From: Apostichopus japonicus
Taxonomy: Eukaryota > Echinodermata > Holothuroidea > Aspidochirotida > Stichopodidae
Length of the DNA: 64,000 nucleotides
Assembly: GCF_037975245.1 (NCBI RefSeq)
Contig: NC_092571.1
Span: forward strand, 4,137,001-4,201,000
Direction of reading: 5' to 3'
Both the position numbers and the translations under genes were made by a program. How positions within the stretch are numbered: the stretch's first letter is position 1; each line of letters opens with the position of its first letter. Below, piece after piece: positions 12,940 to 25,794 of the stretch. The notes below the pieces were generated by a model. That model made no database searches and had not been told where the DNA came from. It was given only the letters and a program-made list of their open reading frames with translations.

Positions 12940-13708
12940 ATGCTTTAATGCACGGATGTATGTATACACTGTTTAACGTGTATTTCTATCTATACATTTA
13001 AACTATAACATACAGTGTTGTATGTCCAACAAAAAGTAAGGGCAACTACCCTATCTATGATGCAATCAAAGTATCTAGGCGCTTTGGTATAACGCTTAAA
13101 TGCCCGGATGTATGTATACACAGTTTAACGTGTATTTATATCTATACATTTAAACTATAACATATATGTGTTGTCTGTCCAACAAAAAGTAAGGGCAACT
13201 ACCCTATCTATGACGCAACCAAAGTATCTATGCGCTTTTGTATAACGCTTGAACGCACGGATGTATTTACACTGTTTGCGTGCATTTATATCTATACATT
13301 TTTGTATAACGGTTTAGTGCACGGATGTATGTATACACTGTTTACATGCAAGTATATCTATACATTTAAACTATAACATTCAGCGTTGTTTGTCCAACGA
13401 AAAGTAAGCGCGACTACCTTAGCTATGACGCAACGAAAATATCTATGCGCTTTGCACGGATGTATGTACACACTGTGTACTTTGTATTTATATAACGTAC
13501 AGCTTTTGCTATCTAATTAAAAGTAAGCGCAACTACCCTAACTATGACTCAACCAAAGTATCTATGCGCTTTTGTATAACGTTTGAACGCCCGGATGTAT
13601 GTATGCACTGTTTACCGTGCATTTTTATGTATACATTAAAACTATTAGACACAGAGCGTTGTCTGTTCAACGAAAAGTAAGCGCAACGACCTTAGCTATG
13701 ACGCAACG
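12940..13708 (-). repeat. Left satellite array (about 5 monomers of about 150 bp)
   Basis: Each monomer carries GCACGGATGTATGTATACAC, 'ctatacatttaaactataac', 'aaaagtaagcgcaactaccc' and 'tatgacgcaaccaaagtatc'. These are reverse complements of the monomers in 32110-36590. The array stops abruptly at 13708-13712 against a LINE 3' end. Confidence 0.9.
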
Positions 13709-14200
13709 TCAATATAAGATATAAGATATAAGAATCTTTATTGGCCATAAAAGGAATTGGAGTTCACTCCATCTCAATATAACATACATAAAACAGTCAA
13801 AAATACATCAAAACATATGAATTATAATAATTATGTTTTACCGGCGTATAATAAGACGTTGTCTTGTAATGTTGATATTGATGTATAGTACATAACACAA
13901 ACACGAAACACAATACAGATTGTACTTGTTTACGTACTGTATAAGATTGTTGTAACAATTTTTAACAGCTACATCAGGTTTGCATTGTATGTGTTACTAG
14001 AGACGTCTTTAATGTTGGTGCTAGTATTTTAATGAATTATTTGAAGTATTGTACATAACACAAATGCAACACACTAACAATACATTTTGTACTTATGTAC
14101 TTCAATAGTTTGAAGTGTTACGTTATAATCATATATAACTGCATTATGCACACATTGTAAGTAGTATCGGTGCTGATTAGGCCTACTTGACGAAAACAAA
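13709..14200 (-). mobile_element. 3' end of a LINE (truncated)
   Basis: On the minus strand the sequence ends in GGCCAATAAAGATTCTTATA followed by tandem TATCTTA copies. A short terminal repeat of this kind directly after AATAAAG-like sequence is typical of CR1-like or RTE-like LINE 3' ends. No reverse transcriptase sequence remains; only the 3' untranslated part is present and the left boundary is uncertain. Confidence 0.5.
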
Positions 14201-14819
14201 ATTAATTGGGTGTCTTACCGCGAATGTCTGTATTAACCCATCAACCACCATTTTGCTTTTTTCTGTTGTCGCCGTTAATATATTTATAAATGGAAAGAGA
14301 ATCCTTGATTTGTAATATATATGCTTCGTTATAACTTTGAGATTCTCAAACTCTACATTTTATTAGACTATATCAATCTTTATTAATTAAGCTGGCAATG
14401 TTCAAACTTCAAAGATCAAGATATGAGCAACTATATATGAAATCTTTTAAATATGTAAATATATGTCGTCTAACCTTTTTCTTAAAGGTAATCATTTCAG
14501 CCCCCAAATATGCTAGAAAGTCAAATACTGGTCACCAATGTTCAACACGCATTTTAAAAGTTGTTACCTACATTGAAACAATTAGTTGTTTATTCTAACA
14601 AACCTCAATGTCTGGGAATCATTTTGAGTTTCAAAACCCTGCAGGAAAATATATTTGGAACAACTAGCCACTTTTAGCTTTCAATTGTGATGACCTTTAA
14701 AAGGCTTAGTGAGAAGAGCATTGAAAGGAAGACATTAAAACAGACATTTAGCTGGCATACTACAACGCCATGAAGGCAAGTAATGTTTCTATTCCAGGTT
14801 TTCAAACCAAGTCACTTAA

Positions 14820-14970
14820 AGTTCATTGAAATATCTAGACTACTCATTTATGGAAATTCGATGATGACGTCGATTCCTCAGTGTCTGCATAATTGTTTAT
14901 GTTAATCCATTGTTTCGAAAATTATAATTTCAATCACATTTAATCATTTGTCCTTCACAAATTACAGATT
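14820..14970 (+). repeat. Dispersed repeat pair, copy 1
   Basis: Shares blocks in the same order with 17340-17520: GATGACGTCGATTCCTCA versus GGTGACGTCGGCTCCTCA, 'tatgttaatccattgttt' versus 'aatgttaattcgttgttt', and 'catttgtccttcacaaatt' versus 'catttgtccttaacaaatt'. Identity unknown. Confidence 0.5.
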
Positions 14971-15009
14971 TTAAGGGAAGGACCCAGGATTTTAAAATGG
15001 AGGGGTTGT

Positions 15010-15950
15010 GGTCCTGAGGACGTTGAAGCCGAATCCAATGAAAGGGGGATGTGGGGTCTTCTCCCTCCCCCCCCCCCTCAAAAAAAAACTAGGTGCATAA
15101 TTACGTTTACACGCAAGATTTCGCTAAAACTACATTAAATTTCTGTGGCCATAACAGACACATGTTTTACTGATGACCATTGAAATGATTTTGGAGAGCT
15201 GGCCTGATAAACCGTGTGTTACACTACATATTCCAGCCACTGATCGATAAGATTAGTATAGATGGGGAAACATATGTGGGTCTTTGACTAAAACATTGAT
15301 GAGTGCGACAACCGAGTACGAGAAGATACGAATACGGGCACAAAGATCCGAGTACGCATATATTAAATATGCTTTCTCTGAGTATAAGTATGGGTATAAG
15401 TAAAGTAACCAAACACAGTACAAGAACGAGTACAATAACATATTCCCTTCCACTCGCAATCCAAATAATCAGGGGCAGCGGCGGCAGGGCCCATTCAGTT
15501 TAATAAAAAAAAATGTATTTTTTAACGGGTACATTCGAACAGTAAAATAACGTCATTAGAATTCAAATAAAGAACAGCTCCTCTCATGTTTACTATTTCC
15601 TATTGTAACCAGTTCAATTTTTTATTAGTTGAGTACATACTTCATAAATGGACAACTCATTTCGTGTAATTACGTCTAATTTTAGTCATCAATTGAGTGC
15701 TTGATACGTGTTACCGGAAGCCGATTAACACGCCAAACGTTCGCTGTGAATTCTGGACTGCTCACATAGCGTACACATCTTGTCGTATAGGTTTCAGTAA
15801 TATGAAAGCAAATGCACCACTTGAATTGCATTAATCTCTCTCTATTGTTATTAACTTGTTTCGAATAAGTAAGATGTGGTTCGTCAATGAGTATCGATAA
15901 AGTCCTTTAGTGTGTTACGTGTTACATAACGGGGACTGCTTGGTATTCCA
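15010..15950. other. Anonymous sequence with a decayed MITE end
   Basis: Contains the G-rich and C-rich run at 15040-15085 that resembles the end of a MITE, plus AT-rich sequence without a gene. Short reading frames at 15224-15503 have no recognisable features. Confidence 0.35.
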
Positions 15951-15954
15951 TGAA

Positions 15955-16780
15955 CATAGGCGTACGAGGCGGGGGGGGGCAGGGGGTAGACTGCCCCCCC
16001 CCCCAAATTTCCAATGGACAAGAAATTCGGGCAAAAGTCCTGAAAAATTCGGGCAGTCTAAGAGGAGAAAAAAATATATATATAAATATGTAGTAGCTTG
16101 CCCGAATCTTTTTCATATTTTTGCCCGAAAATTCGGTGGAGAGCGTTCTGTGTTATTTGTTTTGTGACATTAATATTAATATAGGCCTAATGATTTTCTT
16201 TATTTAGCATCATGATGCCCGAATTTTTCCGTGTAGCACCACCGCAAGCGCAGCTCATCTGGGCTACCACGCTTTTTGCACTATCGCCCAAAATTATTAA
16301 CAGGGAACGCCGCTCACAATCGTGGTGACAAGCATGCATGGAGATTAGCAGTCTCTGAAGTGAAAAAAACCGCAGTAAACATTTTTTTCTAACTAGTCAA
16401 CTGTATATCTGGACATCCCAGACATGAGTGTATATAAGAAACATTTTCTTTTTCATGGATGGTGGGGGGGATTGCCTACAAGCCTAAAAGTACAGGTTTA
16501 TCATATTCTTTGTTATTGCATTTTTTGTTCTTCTAATTTACCAAATTTTGGGGGAAGTGTAAATTTCTAAACGTGAGTTTATAAAATAAAGAATGTTTAG
16601 ATGCAACTTGCAAGGCCTCAGAAGTGCCATTTCCGGCAATCTGAGAGGCATATTTTGCCAAAAAAATTCTTGTACGCTACGCGCCAACTGATGGTGGCGC
16701 TCCGCTTAGATAGTGTCACGGGAAATTTCGGGCACAAAAGTTTCTGCCCCCCCAAACCGAAATGGTCCCGTACGCCTATG
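15955..16780. mobile_element. Non-autonomous hAT-like MITE, 826 bp
   Basis: The left end CATAGGCGTACG is mirrored by CGTACGCCTATG at the right end, and the element is flanked by perfect 8-bp direct repeats TCCATGAA (15947-15954 and 16781-16788). An 8-bp duplication is the signature of the hAT superfamily. Internal sequence is non-coding with repeated 'cccgaaatttt'-like motifs near both ends, probably subterminal transposase-binding sites. Confidence 0.85.
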
Positions 16781-16960
16781 TCCATGAATGGCAGTTTTCT
16801 TCAACTGTTCATTGTTTATCAGAATGTAGTCCATTGACTTGTAAAACAAATAGAATAAAGAACAAGGACTCGGATAACTTTCTTCCGAGATCAAACTAGT
16901 TTTATCCTGAGACGTGTACAACGAACAGATAGACCGAAGAGTTGAAGACATCCCGAAGAC

Positions 16961-17124
16961 CATGTGTAGTATGTGTTCCCTTTCAAGCGGAATGGTGATA
17001 CACACTTGACGATGATCACGCAGTCACAGTCTCGATGTAAAGGGACTGGGGTTGAGAGCGGATCAGACGTTCGGTAGTTTGGTTTTCGTGCCCAGGTTCT
17101 TTCCTGGGTGACTTTTCTTAAAAA
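16961..17124 (+). ncRNA. U2-like RNA-derived repeat, truncated copy
   Basis: About 165 bp closely matching 43611-43775, beginning at ATGTGTAGTATGTGTTCCC and ending with the hairpin GCCCAGG/CCTGGG and ACTTTTCTTAAAAA. The U2-identical head present in the other copy is missing here. Read as a dispersed small-RNA-derived element, not a working snRNA. Confidence 0.6.
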
Positions 17125-17339
17125 ATATCCCCGGTATTCAATCATGGGAGAATGATCGACAGATATATTTTGTTGTAACTTGATAAGTCACTTAAATAAT
17201 TAAATAATGAATAAGGCAGAATTTAGTCTTGATATGTTATAATACAAAGAGAACAGAAAACTACGAGCCCAATAATGTTTCTGTAGCTGTTCCAGTATTT
17301 TTCAAGATATGTATCGTAAAATATACTTAATTTCTGGAA

Positions 17340-17520
17340 TATTCGTTTAGGCTAACTTGATGGTGACGTCGGCTCCTCATGGTAGTTCTTATAGTTAATG
17401 TTAATTCGTTGTTTTTGAGGTCAACCAGAATATGTTCGATAAACTTCATATAAGCAACAGAGCACCTTTGGATGGCATTCAACACCATTTGTCCTTAACA
17501 AATTTGTAATAAATTATGAA
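17340..17520 (+). repeat. Dispersed repeat pair, copy 2
   Basis: Partner of 14820-14970, in direct orientation about 2.5 kb downstream. The hAT-like MITE and the U2-like repeat lie between the two, so they may once have been adjacent copies, or the two halves of a larger duplication. Confidence 0.5.
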
Positions 17521-18289
17521 CATGTTATTTGAGACCATATAATCTTAATTTTTCCCATTGAGTTTTGTACTAGTGCAACTGAGAAACTAGTCTGATGGGA
17601 TGTGTACTAAACTAAGAGGTTCAGTCACGTTAACTAGTGAACCTCAATTGTTTATAGGATCTTTCCCCAAAAAACAAACAACAAATTATTAAATGTGCTA
17701 TAGGAATACAACCCTAGCTAGACTGAGAGCAGTGGTTTTTAACGGTCCACGGCATATCAAAGTTAATTTTGTTCCTGAAGTTATCAAAACACAATATGGG
17801 GTATTTTTTATGAATCTCAAACAAAGTTCTTAAGAATCACTCAGTTTCCGAAACTACGGTACCTACTATCCGGTATGAAAATTTTGCTACAACACTGTGG
17901 CTAAGAATGGGGACCATCTCTACACTGGTTTACCTTGGTTTTCTTGCAAAAGTGATATAGATTGAATTCTTTGTTTATTAAAATGTTATCTCATGGTCTT
18001 GCTGGCTTATATGTCTCTGGCATTGCAACGAATATAATGCTTGTTTCAGTGATGTAGGTTGTGTAAATCATTTGAGTGTTAATTAAGTTACTGCAAACCC
18101 TTGTGAACCGCATGACTGTTTAAATATTTTGCTTGGCTAACCACAAATAACCCATTACAATAAAATTGATTCCACCTTCAGAGTGCCAAGAACGGCTCTT
18201 AAGTAATTCGATGGCGCTAGTTTGAAACAGGGTGTTTTTTAATATAAATAATTTTATGGCTCTTAAAGGCATCCGTAGATTCACTGTTA

Positions 18290-18610
18290 GGAGAATAGCG
18301 CCTCATCAGGCCACTTATTCAGTGGACGGTGGCTGCAAGCATGCCGGTCGCAGAGAGTGTCCCCACCTCTGGCCAAAGGCAAGGATTCACGCACACCACC
18401 TAGTACGCTTCTGGTCGATTTGACCGACCCTCTGCGCATCCTCCCGGGTTCTTTTGCGACAACAAGGGAGACATGGTACGGGATCCTAGGCCACAAAAAC
18501 CACCATCCCACAGCCAGAGGTATTATCGCCTCAGGCCTGTCTTTGAACCCTAGCCACGATTTACACGACCGACGAGGAATGAGTCTTTCGTCACCCTCTT
18601 AACAGCATCG
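18290..18610. other. GC-rich island of unknown nature
   Basis: About 320 bp clearly richer in G and C than the surroundings, with CGACCGACGAGGAATGAGTC and CTCATCAGGCCACTTATTC. No open frame of note, no tRNA boxes that I can align, and no terminal repeats. Possibly a SINE or a retrocopy of a structured RNA. It ends about 30 bp before the Tx1 LINE target site. Confidence 0.4.
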
Positions 18611-18784
18611 GCCATCACATCAGCTAGTAAATTATATGGTTGAATTAATTTTCTTTCAGTTTATTCACATTTTCACTTTACAAACCTACTAGAAAGCAAT
18701 AAATACAGGATTAAACAAAGAAAGGAAAGAATTACTTATGATTACAAGCTAAGAAAAGGGAATAAGTTAATCTACACTCTTACA

Positions 18785-20923
18785 CTACGGTAACTTAATT
18801 TGTACTACCCCCCGTACCATTTCACAGAACGACGAACCATGAATCCACGTTTTCATAAATTTGATTTCTGACCATCTTCTAAAATCAATTTCAATGCGTT
18901 CTTGTATATCTCTTTTAAACAATTTGACCACCTCCTTTTCATCAATAATTCTCTTATCAAAAACCAGCCGACACCTTCTATTCCAAACTATCTTTTTAAC
19001 AATACTAAAAATTAAACAAGTCTTTCCCATGTTAACCTATGTATTCCAGGGTTAGGACTACCACGTAAAAATACATCGCAAGTGAGTAACACATTCCTAC
19101 CAACTACTCTTTTGAAAAATGTATCAACCCAGGATATAACTCTCGATATATGTGGACACTCCCAAAACATATGTCGAATAGTCTCTGGATTCTTGCAAAA
19201 CGAACAGAGACCATCCCCAATCCCCCACCTGTGCAGTTTCTCTGCCGTGCACATTGCCTCGTGAGTAATTCTCCAATTTAAAACTACATAAAATGGGGAG
19301 AAACGCCATTTTCCAAATGCTGTCCCAGTCGCAAGATGGATCATTGCTTTGAACCCTAGGTATAACCGTTTCATTGTCCAAAATACTAACCAGTTCCCTG
19401 GTACTAGAAATCTTTACAAACGTAGGGTCTATCGAGTGCATAAACTGGATAATTGAGATCGCATTACTGTACGACTTTGTTGTGTCATAACAATTAGGAA
19501 CCGAATTCGACCACAGATGGGGGTACAACCGCCGAAGCTTAACAGACAAAAAATACCTAGCAAAAAGATAGTTACACGAGTCTAACTCGCTACGACAGAG
19601 AAACGGAAGTAAATGTTTCACATATAAAGCTTTCATCTTAAACTCGAAATGATCCAAACCCAACCCTCCGAACCTATAGTTTAACGAAACGACCTTCCGT
19701 GCCACTAATTCGGTCTTTCCTTCCCATAAAAACTTGAAACATAATTGATTCACCTTTGCAACAAAGTCCCTACTTGGACAAAAACCAGGAGCAAGGTAAT
19801 AGAACAAAGGGAATAAACAAATATTAATAACGGCAACCTTTCCGAGCAAAGTAAGATACCGTTTGTCCCACGCTTCAATCTTAGACTTCATCTTATCTAG
19901 TTGTTTCTCCCAATTACTACGAACACTCTCCTGTGACCCAAAACAAACGCCACAAATTGTTATTCCGAGTTCCCCCCAATTGATGTTCCCTCTAAGTTTA
20001 CGCCCAACAAAACCCCCTAACTTCAAACCTTTAGTCTTACTTAGATTTAGTGAGGCCCCAGTAGCTAGCTTGAACCTTTCAAATGCTCGAAAATACTCAA
20101 TTATATCGGTCTGACTTGTTGCGACACAAGTCACGTCGTCTGCGTATTGCAAACATTTTACAGATTTCCCTTTTCCTCCAGGTATGTAAAGACCTCGGAT
20201 ATCCCGTGACTTCTCAATGTATCTAGCTAACGGTTCAATAAATAAAACATACAAGGCTGGGGACAGAGGACAGCCTTGACGAACTCCCCGATGAATGAAT
20301 ATATCATCTGTGAAACTACCGTTTACATTGACCAGACTTTTGATATTTGTGTACAGAACTTTGACCCATTGACGAAACGTAGTTCCAAATTTCATTTTTA
20401 ATAAAACTTTAAACATAAAATCCCAATTGACTTTGTCAAAAGCCTTGTGCTGATCTACAGATATTAGAGCACATGGATTACCTTTCATATTAGAATACTC
20501 AATAATATCGCGAACCGTGGCCAAAGTAGTATGAATGCTACGGCCAGGCACAGAACACGTTTGAAAATCATTAACAATTGTAGACATAACTGTAGACAAT
20601 CTTGCTTGCAAAGTCTTCGCTAACAGCTTATAATCAGTATTTAAAAGACTAATTGGTCTACGATTGCCTGGGTCCAAAGGATCACCATCTTTCTTAAGCA
20701 AACTTATAATAGCAGTTCTCTGCGACTCAGTAAGAGACCGTCACTGAAAACATCTAAAAATCTTTTCCAACTAAGTCAAAGAAAGTAACATAAAATTCAC
20801 AGGGGAGCCCATCGCTTCCCGGGGACTTGCCGTAGGCCATAGAAACTAGGACCTTCTTAATCTCGGTTAGCTCAAGAGGCCTTTCTAACGTTTCACACTC
20901 TTCCTTAGATAAAGCGTTTTTAA
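18785..20923 (-). pseudogene. LINE ORF2, 3' part: reverse transcriptase and C-terminal domain
   Basis: Continues from the 5' part as KNALSKEECETLERPLELTE, then YGKSPGSDGLPCEFY, LKKDGDPLDPGNRRPISLLN, GVRQGCPLSPALYVLF and the YADD active-site box (LQYADDVTC, with both catalytic Asp). Single-base losses near 20700-20760 and a frameshift near 19270 break the frame. The C-terminus has a Cys/His motif (CSFCKNPETIRHMFWECPH) and ends VRGVVQIKLP at 18785. Reverse transcriptase copies the LINE RNA at the nick made by the endonuclease. Confidence 0.88.
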
Positions 20924-21116
20924 CCCAGGAGAAAATTCCTGTTAATACCTGTTACAATTTCAATTGGTTTTAACCGGAACCAACAGGGACTAACAGGTAC
21001 CTGTTAACGACAATTGGTTTTAACAGGTATTGTGACCAAAACCAGTTTATACCAGTTAATTGCCTGTTGCAACAGGTAAATTACCTGTAAGCTGTAACAG
21101 GTACCAATTGGTTTTA

Positions 21117-21520
21117 ACAGGTACCTGTTAAACCAGTTGCTTTCAACAGGTAAAATACCTGTTGAAAACAACTGGTTTAACAGGTACCTGTTGAAAACAA
21201 CTGGTTGAACAGGTACCTGTTGAAAACAACTGGTTGAACAGGTACCTGTTGAAAACAACTGGTTGAACAGGTACCTGTTGAAAACAACTGGTTGAACAGG
21301 TACCTGTTGAAAACAACTGGTTTAACAGGTACCTGTTGAAAACAACTGGTTTAACAGGTACCTGTTGAAAACAACTGGTTTAACAGGTACCTGTTGAAAA
21401 CAACTGGTTTAACAGGTACCTGTTGAAAACAACTGGTTTAACAGGTACCTGTTGAAAACAACTGGTTTAACAGGTACCTGTTGAAAACAACTGGTTTAAC
21501 AGGTACCTGTTACACCAGTT
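21117..21520. repeat. 29-bp minisatellite in element 2 left end
   Basis: About 13 near-identical units: ACCTGTTGAAAACAACTGG followed by TTTAACAGGT, period 29 bp. Each unit contains the perfect palindrome AACAGGTACCTGTT across the unit junction. Variation between units is mostly TTGAACAGG versus TTTAACAGG. Confidence 0.95.
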
Positions 21521-22339
21521 GCATTCAACAGGTACCAGTTGGTTCAAATTTCTGTCTCCACTTTAAGGCACATAATGGTGGATCACCGTTGTCAGGGAAG
21601 GTTTATGAGGGGAGGGGGGCTTGAAAATTTTTGTTTCTCAAAAAGGGCTTATATGCAAAATGATGCAATTATTTCCTTTTTTTTGCTCCCTTCGTTTTTT
21701 TTTCACCGTCGGACATCACGTCCCCAATTTTTTTTTGTGGAGGTACTCTTTCCCCTGCCCCCCTCCCCCTTCCCCACCCTCGCTGGCTTTGCCACTGCAA
21801 AGATGTGGTATAGCATATGTCTGATCACTGAATTGTTTATTCTATTTGGTACATTAAGGTAAAATGAAAAATTCACATATTAAATTTATGAGAGAGTTCT
21901 TCCAGATAGTATATGAATACGTAGCATACACATACATCAAAAGATTGAGACGAGCTCGCATCTATATTTAGATCAGTGATTCATAGTCTAAGAAAGTAAG
22001 ACGCATATTGCCAAGTCAAGATCAAGATAAAAATAATTAATGTTTAAATTGTATTATGATTTAATCCTTTCTTATTTACTATTGTTTTAAATTTTTGATA
22101 TCAATTAATGATATTTGTAATTTTCAGTGACATAAAACTCTCAAATCGGGGCCAAAGACAATTTTTTTAATTTTTTCAATAATCACATTTTGTACGAGGT
22201 TGAACTTTGACTTCAACACTATATTCAATTTCGAAACCGAGGAGCAACGGCAACTTGCATTGCACAGCGTTAGCATTGCTTGGCATGGTTTAATACGATC
22301 ACTCTAAGCAACTTTCAACTGTTAATCACCCAAGAAGAT

Positions 22340-24670
22340 CTATAGAAGAATGGAAGTATTAACCGCCACCATCGGCCTACCTGTTGTTCCTTAAACTTGG
22401 AGGTAAAACTAACGTTAATTGTTAGGCCACTGGCACTTGTGACCGTTGTTAGGCTAGCGTTTCGCAATACACAAGGCAATTACAGTGAGTAGCCTAGGTT
22501 TTCTATTGAGTACTGCAGTGCATTCTCAACAATAAACTGTGCATTCTAAACACCAATTAACAATGTGTTATGTGTGTATTGGGCTAGATTGAACAGTCGC
22601 ACATAATCTTCTAATTTATTTCCAAACAAATGCTGGGACTGAGTTTCAATAGTGTAGTTTACTTGAAGCTTAGGTCTACGCTCATTTGGTAAAGATGTCT
22701 TGAATTTCCCATGTGAATCTAAATGGGTAGGCTATGTGATATTGAATAAAACAAGGCTAGACCTTCAAACTTACTGTTACAGTAGGCTGAACAAATTATG
22801 TTGGCTAGTCACCGGTATTATATACTTTAGTACTAGGGCCTACTACTAGTAAGACTAAAAAAACGACTGAAAGACAACTGACTTAGTGTGACAAAGAACT
22901 GTTTCTACTTTCTTCTCTAGCCTAGGTCTAAATAAGACTTGTTAAGTGAGCAAGCAAAATAACAACTTAAAACAATTAGGCCTATAAATAAGTTGGCTCA
23001 GTGCATTTGTGTTTCTAAAATCTTGTATTTTTAGATCTTAAAAACAAACAAAGATTTAGCCCATGTTTTATTATCTCTGTAGTCTGGGCATTGATTCTGG
23101 TTGCAATGATGACACTCTGGTTCAGATGTTTAGCTTCATACAGTCTGCTTCAGACTTTGGGAATCTTTTTTTCAGACTATTGTGGAAGCAAATCTCACAT
23201 CACTTTGTGGTGACAACTTTATTTCATTTTTTTCAAATGATGGCTACTGCTGCTTTGCTATTTCCTTTTTCCAGGAAGAATTGAAAAACCAAATATCCAG
23301 GTGAGGTTTCCTGTGATGTACGACACCAGTGTGGAGGCAACAACAGAAGAGGAGAACGTATATGGCTTAAAGACATAATGGTGTAAGATAATATTAAGAG
23401 TTTATCCAAGAGTCCAAAAAGCAAAGGAACAAGTGCCATAGAGAAAAAAGATGGAAGGGTGAGTTTAACTATTGTACCCAAATGTGTAATGATATTATTT
23501 AGATACTTTTCATAACCTGTTTATATATAATATATAAATACATCATTTACGTACAAGCGTCATAAGTTTGGCCAATTTTTTACTGATTTGGGATAATTAT
23601 AAACATGGTTATCAAGCTTTGAAAAATAACTTGGTGTTATAGTGCAAAGCTAGTAATTATTTGGTAAGCTGCTATTCCTGGCTTATAACTTGAGGGACCT
23701 TGATTTAAATGTTTACCTCCCAATATGTTGATATAAAATTTTAATGTTAATGTATGTTTATGATAATGTGAGTTATCATGTGCTATATCTGTATATATGC
23801 TTACAGGTATATCATATTTTCTGTTCACAGGTCAATATTGGTGCAGATTTTGGGCTTCCTGAAGACAAGTGGGAGGCCATTTGTAGTTAAGTATGTTCGT
23901 GAAGACTTTACTGGTGTTGATTTGGGGTACCAACACTTTGAAAACGAAAGTCGTTGGGAATGCTTGCACAAGATTCAACAGTGACAGAGATGCAAAACCG
24001 CTGTTGTCTCCCGTGAAGGTTAATGCTATGGAAGGTTAGTCATTATGAAAAGCTTTCAAACAAGTTACCATTTATATTACAAGCTCATGACTTAGTACAC
24101 AAGTGTACAATATAATTGACTAAATAAGCTGTTTTTCAGGAGTAAGTATTTTTTTAACACTGACAGAACTATTTATCAGTAGGATTATGCATTCCAGTAT
24201 CATGAGTTAACGACTGATATCATTTTGATTGGTTCTTAATTGCCTTTGAGTTCTGACAGAAAGCCTACAATCAAACTACCATAGTGGTGTAGTTTTTCCA
24301 ACCAAAAGATTGAGCAAACCCAAATTCTAAACCAAAAGAATGTTCTTGGTTAGACTGTTATTGCTAGTCCATTCAGGTTGGATACCAACAGAGATAAATA
24401 TCGTGAGACATTCTAAACCATAGGAAAGTTTGACCTTAACTTTCCATGAAAGCACTCATCTAGCAATGCAAGAGAGTTTGTTAAGTTTTAGGACCACACT
24501 GTTAGTGTTAATCATGATAAGTCAATTCTTAAGTGTTCATACGCTTTGTTTCTTGCAGCACAATTCGTGGAACGTTTGAAAGAAAGCTGCAGTTTACTGA
24601 GGAAGTTGCAAGGTTCAGAAAATACATATCCGAGAAGCTGACGTCAATCGTAAAACAAAGAAGGCCTTAA
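22340..24670 (+). pseudogene. Element 2 cargo gene, decayed, exons shared with element 4
   Basis: Exons inferred from splice sites and matching exons in element 4: 23275-23458 (acceptor TTTTTCCAG, donor AGG|GTGAGT), 23831 to 24018 or 24033, and 24559-24670 (acceptor TTCTTGCAG, stop TAA). A short possible first exon near 22348-22402 (donor GAG|GTAAAA) is probably untranslated. Readable parts: FPVMYDTSVEATTEEE, KSPKSKGTSAIEKKDGR joined at phase 0 to VNIGADFGLPEDKWEAICS, and a basic C-terminus TIRGTFERKLQFTEEVARFR with ISEKLTSIVKQRRP. The first exon has lost several bases relative to element 4, and the third has a stop after AICS, so it is not functional. I do not recognise the family and see no transposase motif. 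Confidence 0.6.
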
Positions 24671-25794
24671 AACATTAGTATCATATTATTTTTTTTCAAT
24701 GGTTATTGCTTACCATTAAACAGTCTTTAGTTTTATTCAAACTGACAGCATATTGCTGTCACTGACAAGTTAACTTTTCAGAGGAATTTTTCCAGACAGT
24801 TCTTTTTTCAAAGTAGGATTAAACCCATATTTATTATTATGTTTTAAACAGTTATTGTTGCCATTATATGGTATTTAGTTTTTTAATTAAATTCAGGAAA
24901 TGGAAAGTATGTTGCTGTCAATTACAACTTAAGTTTTCAATGGAGATCTTCTGGACAGTTTTTTTCTTGAAAGTGGCTTAACCATGACTATTATAGACTG
25001 ATGTTGACTTTTACTTGGCAAAGTCATCTTTCCACTTTTGCCTTATTTTTCTTAAAGAACTAACATTTCTAGTAATCAGTATGTACAAATGCCATTAAAC
25101 AGTATTCAGATTTTTATTCAAACTCCAGAATAGACAGTATATTGTCGTCACATATGTGTTCAGTATAAATATGCATTACAAATACATGCTTTGTAGGTAA
25201 ATATTGTTTTTTAAGATCTGATTGGTAGCCAATTTAAGAATGAATTCCTTTCAAAAGGTTACTGTCTGACTAGCTATTATTATTGTCTGCCTAGCATGCA
25301 GAATTGCAGACTACATACTTTGGTAATGCTAACTCTTGAATAACTTTTATATATTCAGCTGTAACTTTTATTTTGATATAATGATTGATAAAAATTAACC
25401 TTTATATTGTTTTAACAGATAGAGTTTCCTTTCTTAATTGCCACAGCAATACATGAAATCATTGTTTTAATGAACATATTTAGTTGGTATTTCATAATAT
25501 ATGTAAGTTTTTAATGTGTAATATGAAAGCGTTTACTTCAGAAGTTTGCTTTCTTGTTAGACTCCAAATTTATGTTTTCTTTTTCATTGCCCTCAACTTT
25601 GCATTATTGTGCAGTACTATACTTTTGTCATTCATGTTTGATCCATTAACTTGTCTTAACTTTGTTGGAATAAAATGATATTTTCAGATTTTTGTTAACA
25701 GTGATTTTTACTCCATCTGCTGGAAGTTCTCCCTCGCCTTAACTTGCTTGTTAAGTGTTAGACCTACATCATGTGCAACTGTAAAGAGTAATTT

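Larger units (their letters stand above)
12449..13708 (-). repeat. Left inverted copy of hammerhead/tRNA-like/satellite composite
   Basis: Read on the minus strand this is the same unit as 32110-37068: satellite monomers, then a spacer containing CAGGAGACTCGGCGACAAG and CCATGCTTTTCCGGTGCGAA, then the tRNA-like segment, then the hammerhead, ending in AT-rich DNA. The similarity to the right copy is close over the 12449-12960 spacer and extends into the satellite. With the right copy it forms the largest inverted repeat in the window. Confidence 0.85.

Noticed and set aside
18300-18330. Hammerhead-like CCTGATGAGGCGC on the minus strand near 18300
   Set aside because: The CTGATGAG box is present but there is no stem II followed by GAAA at the right distance.
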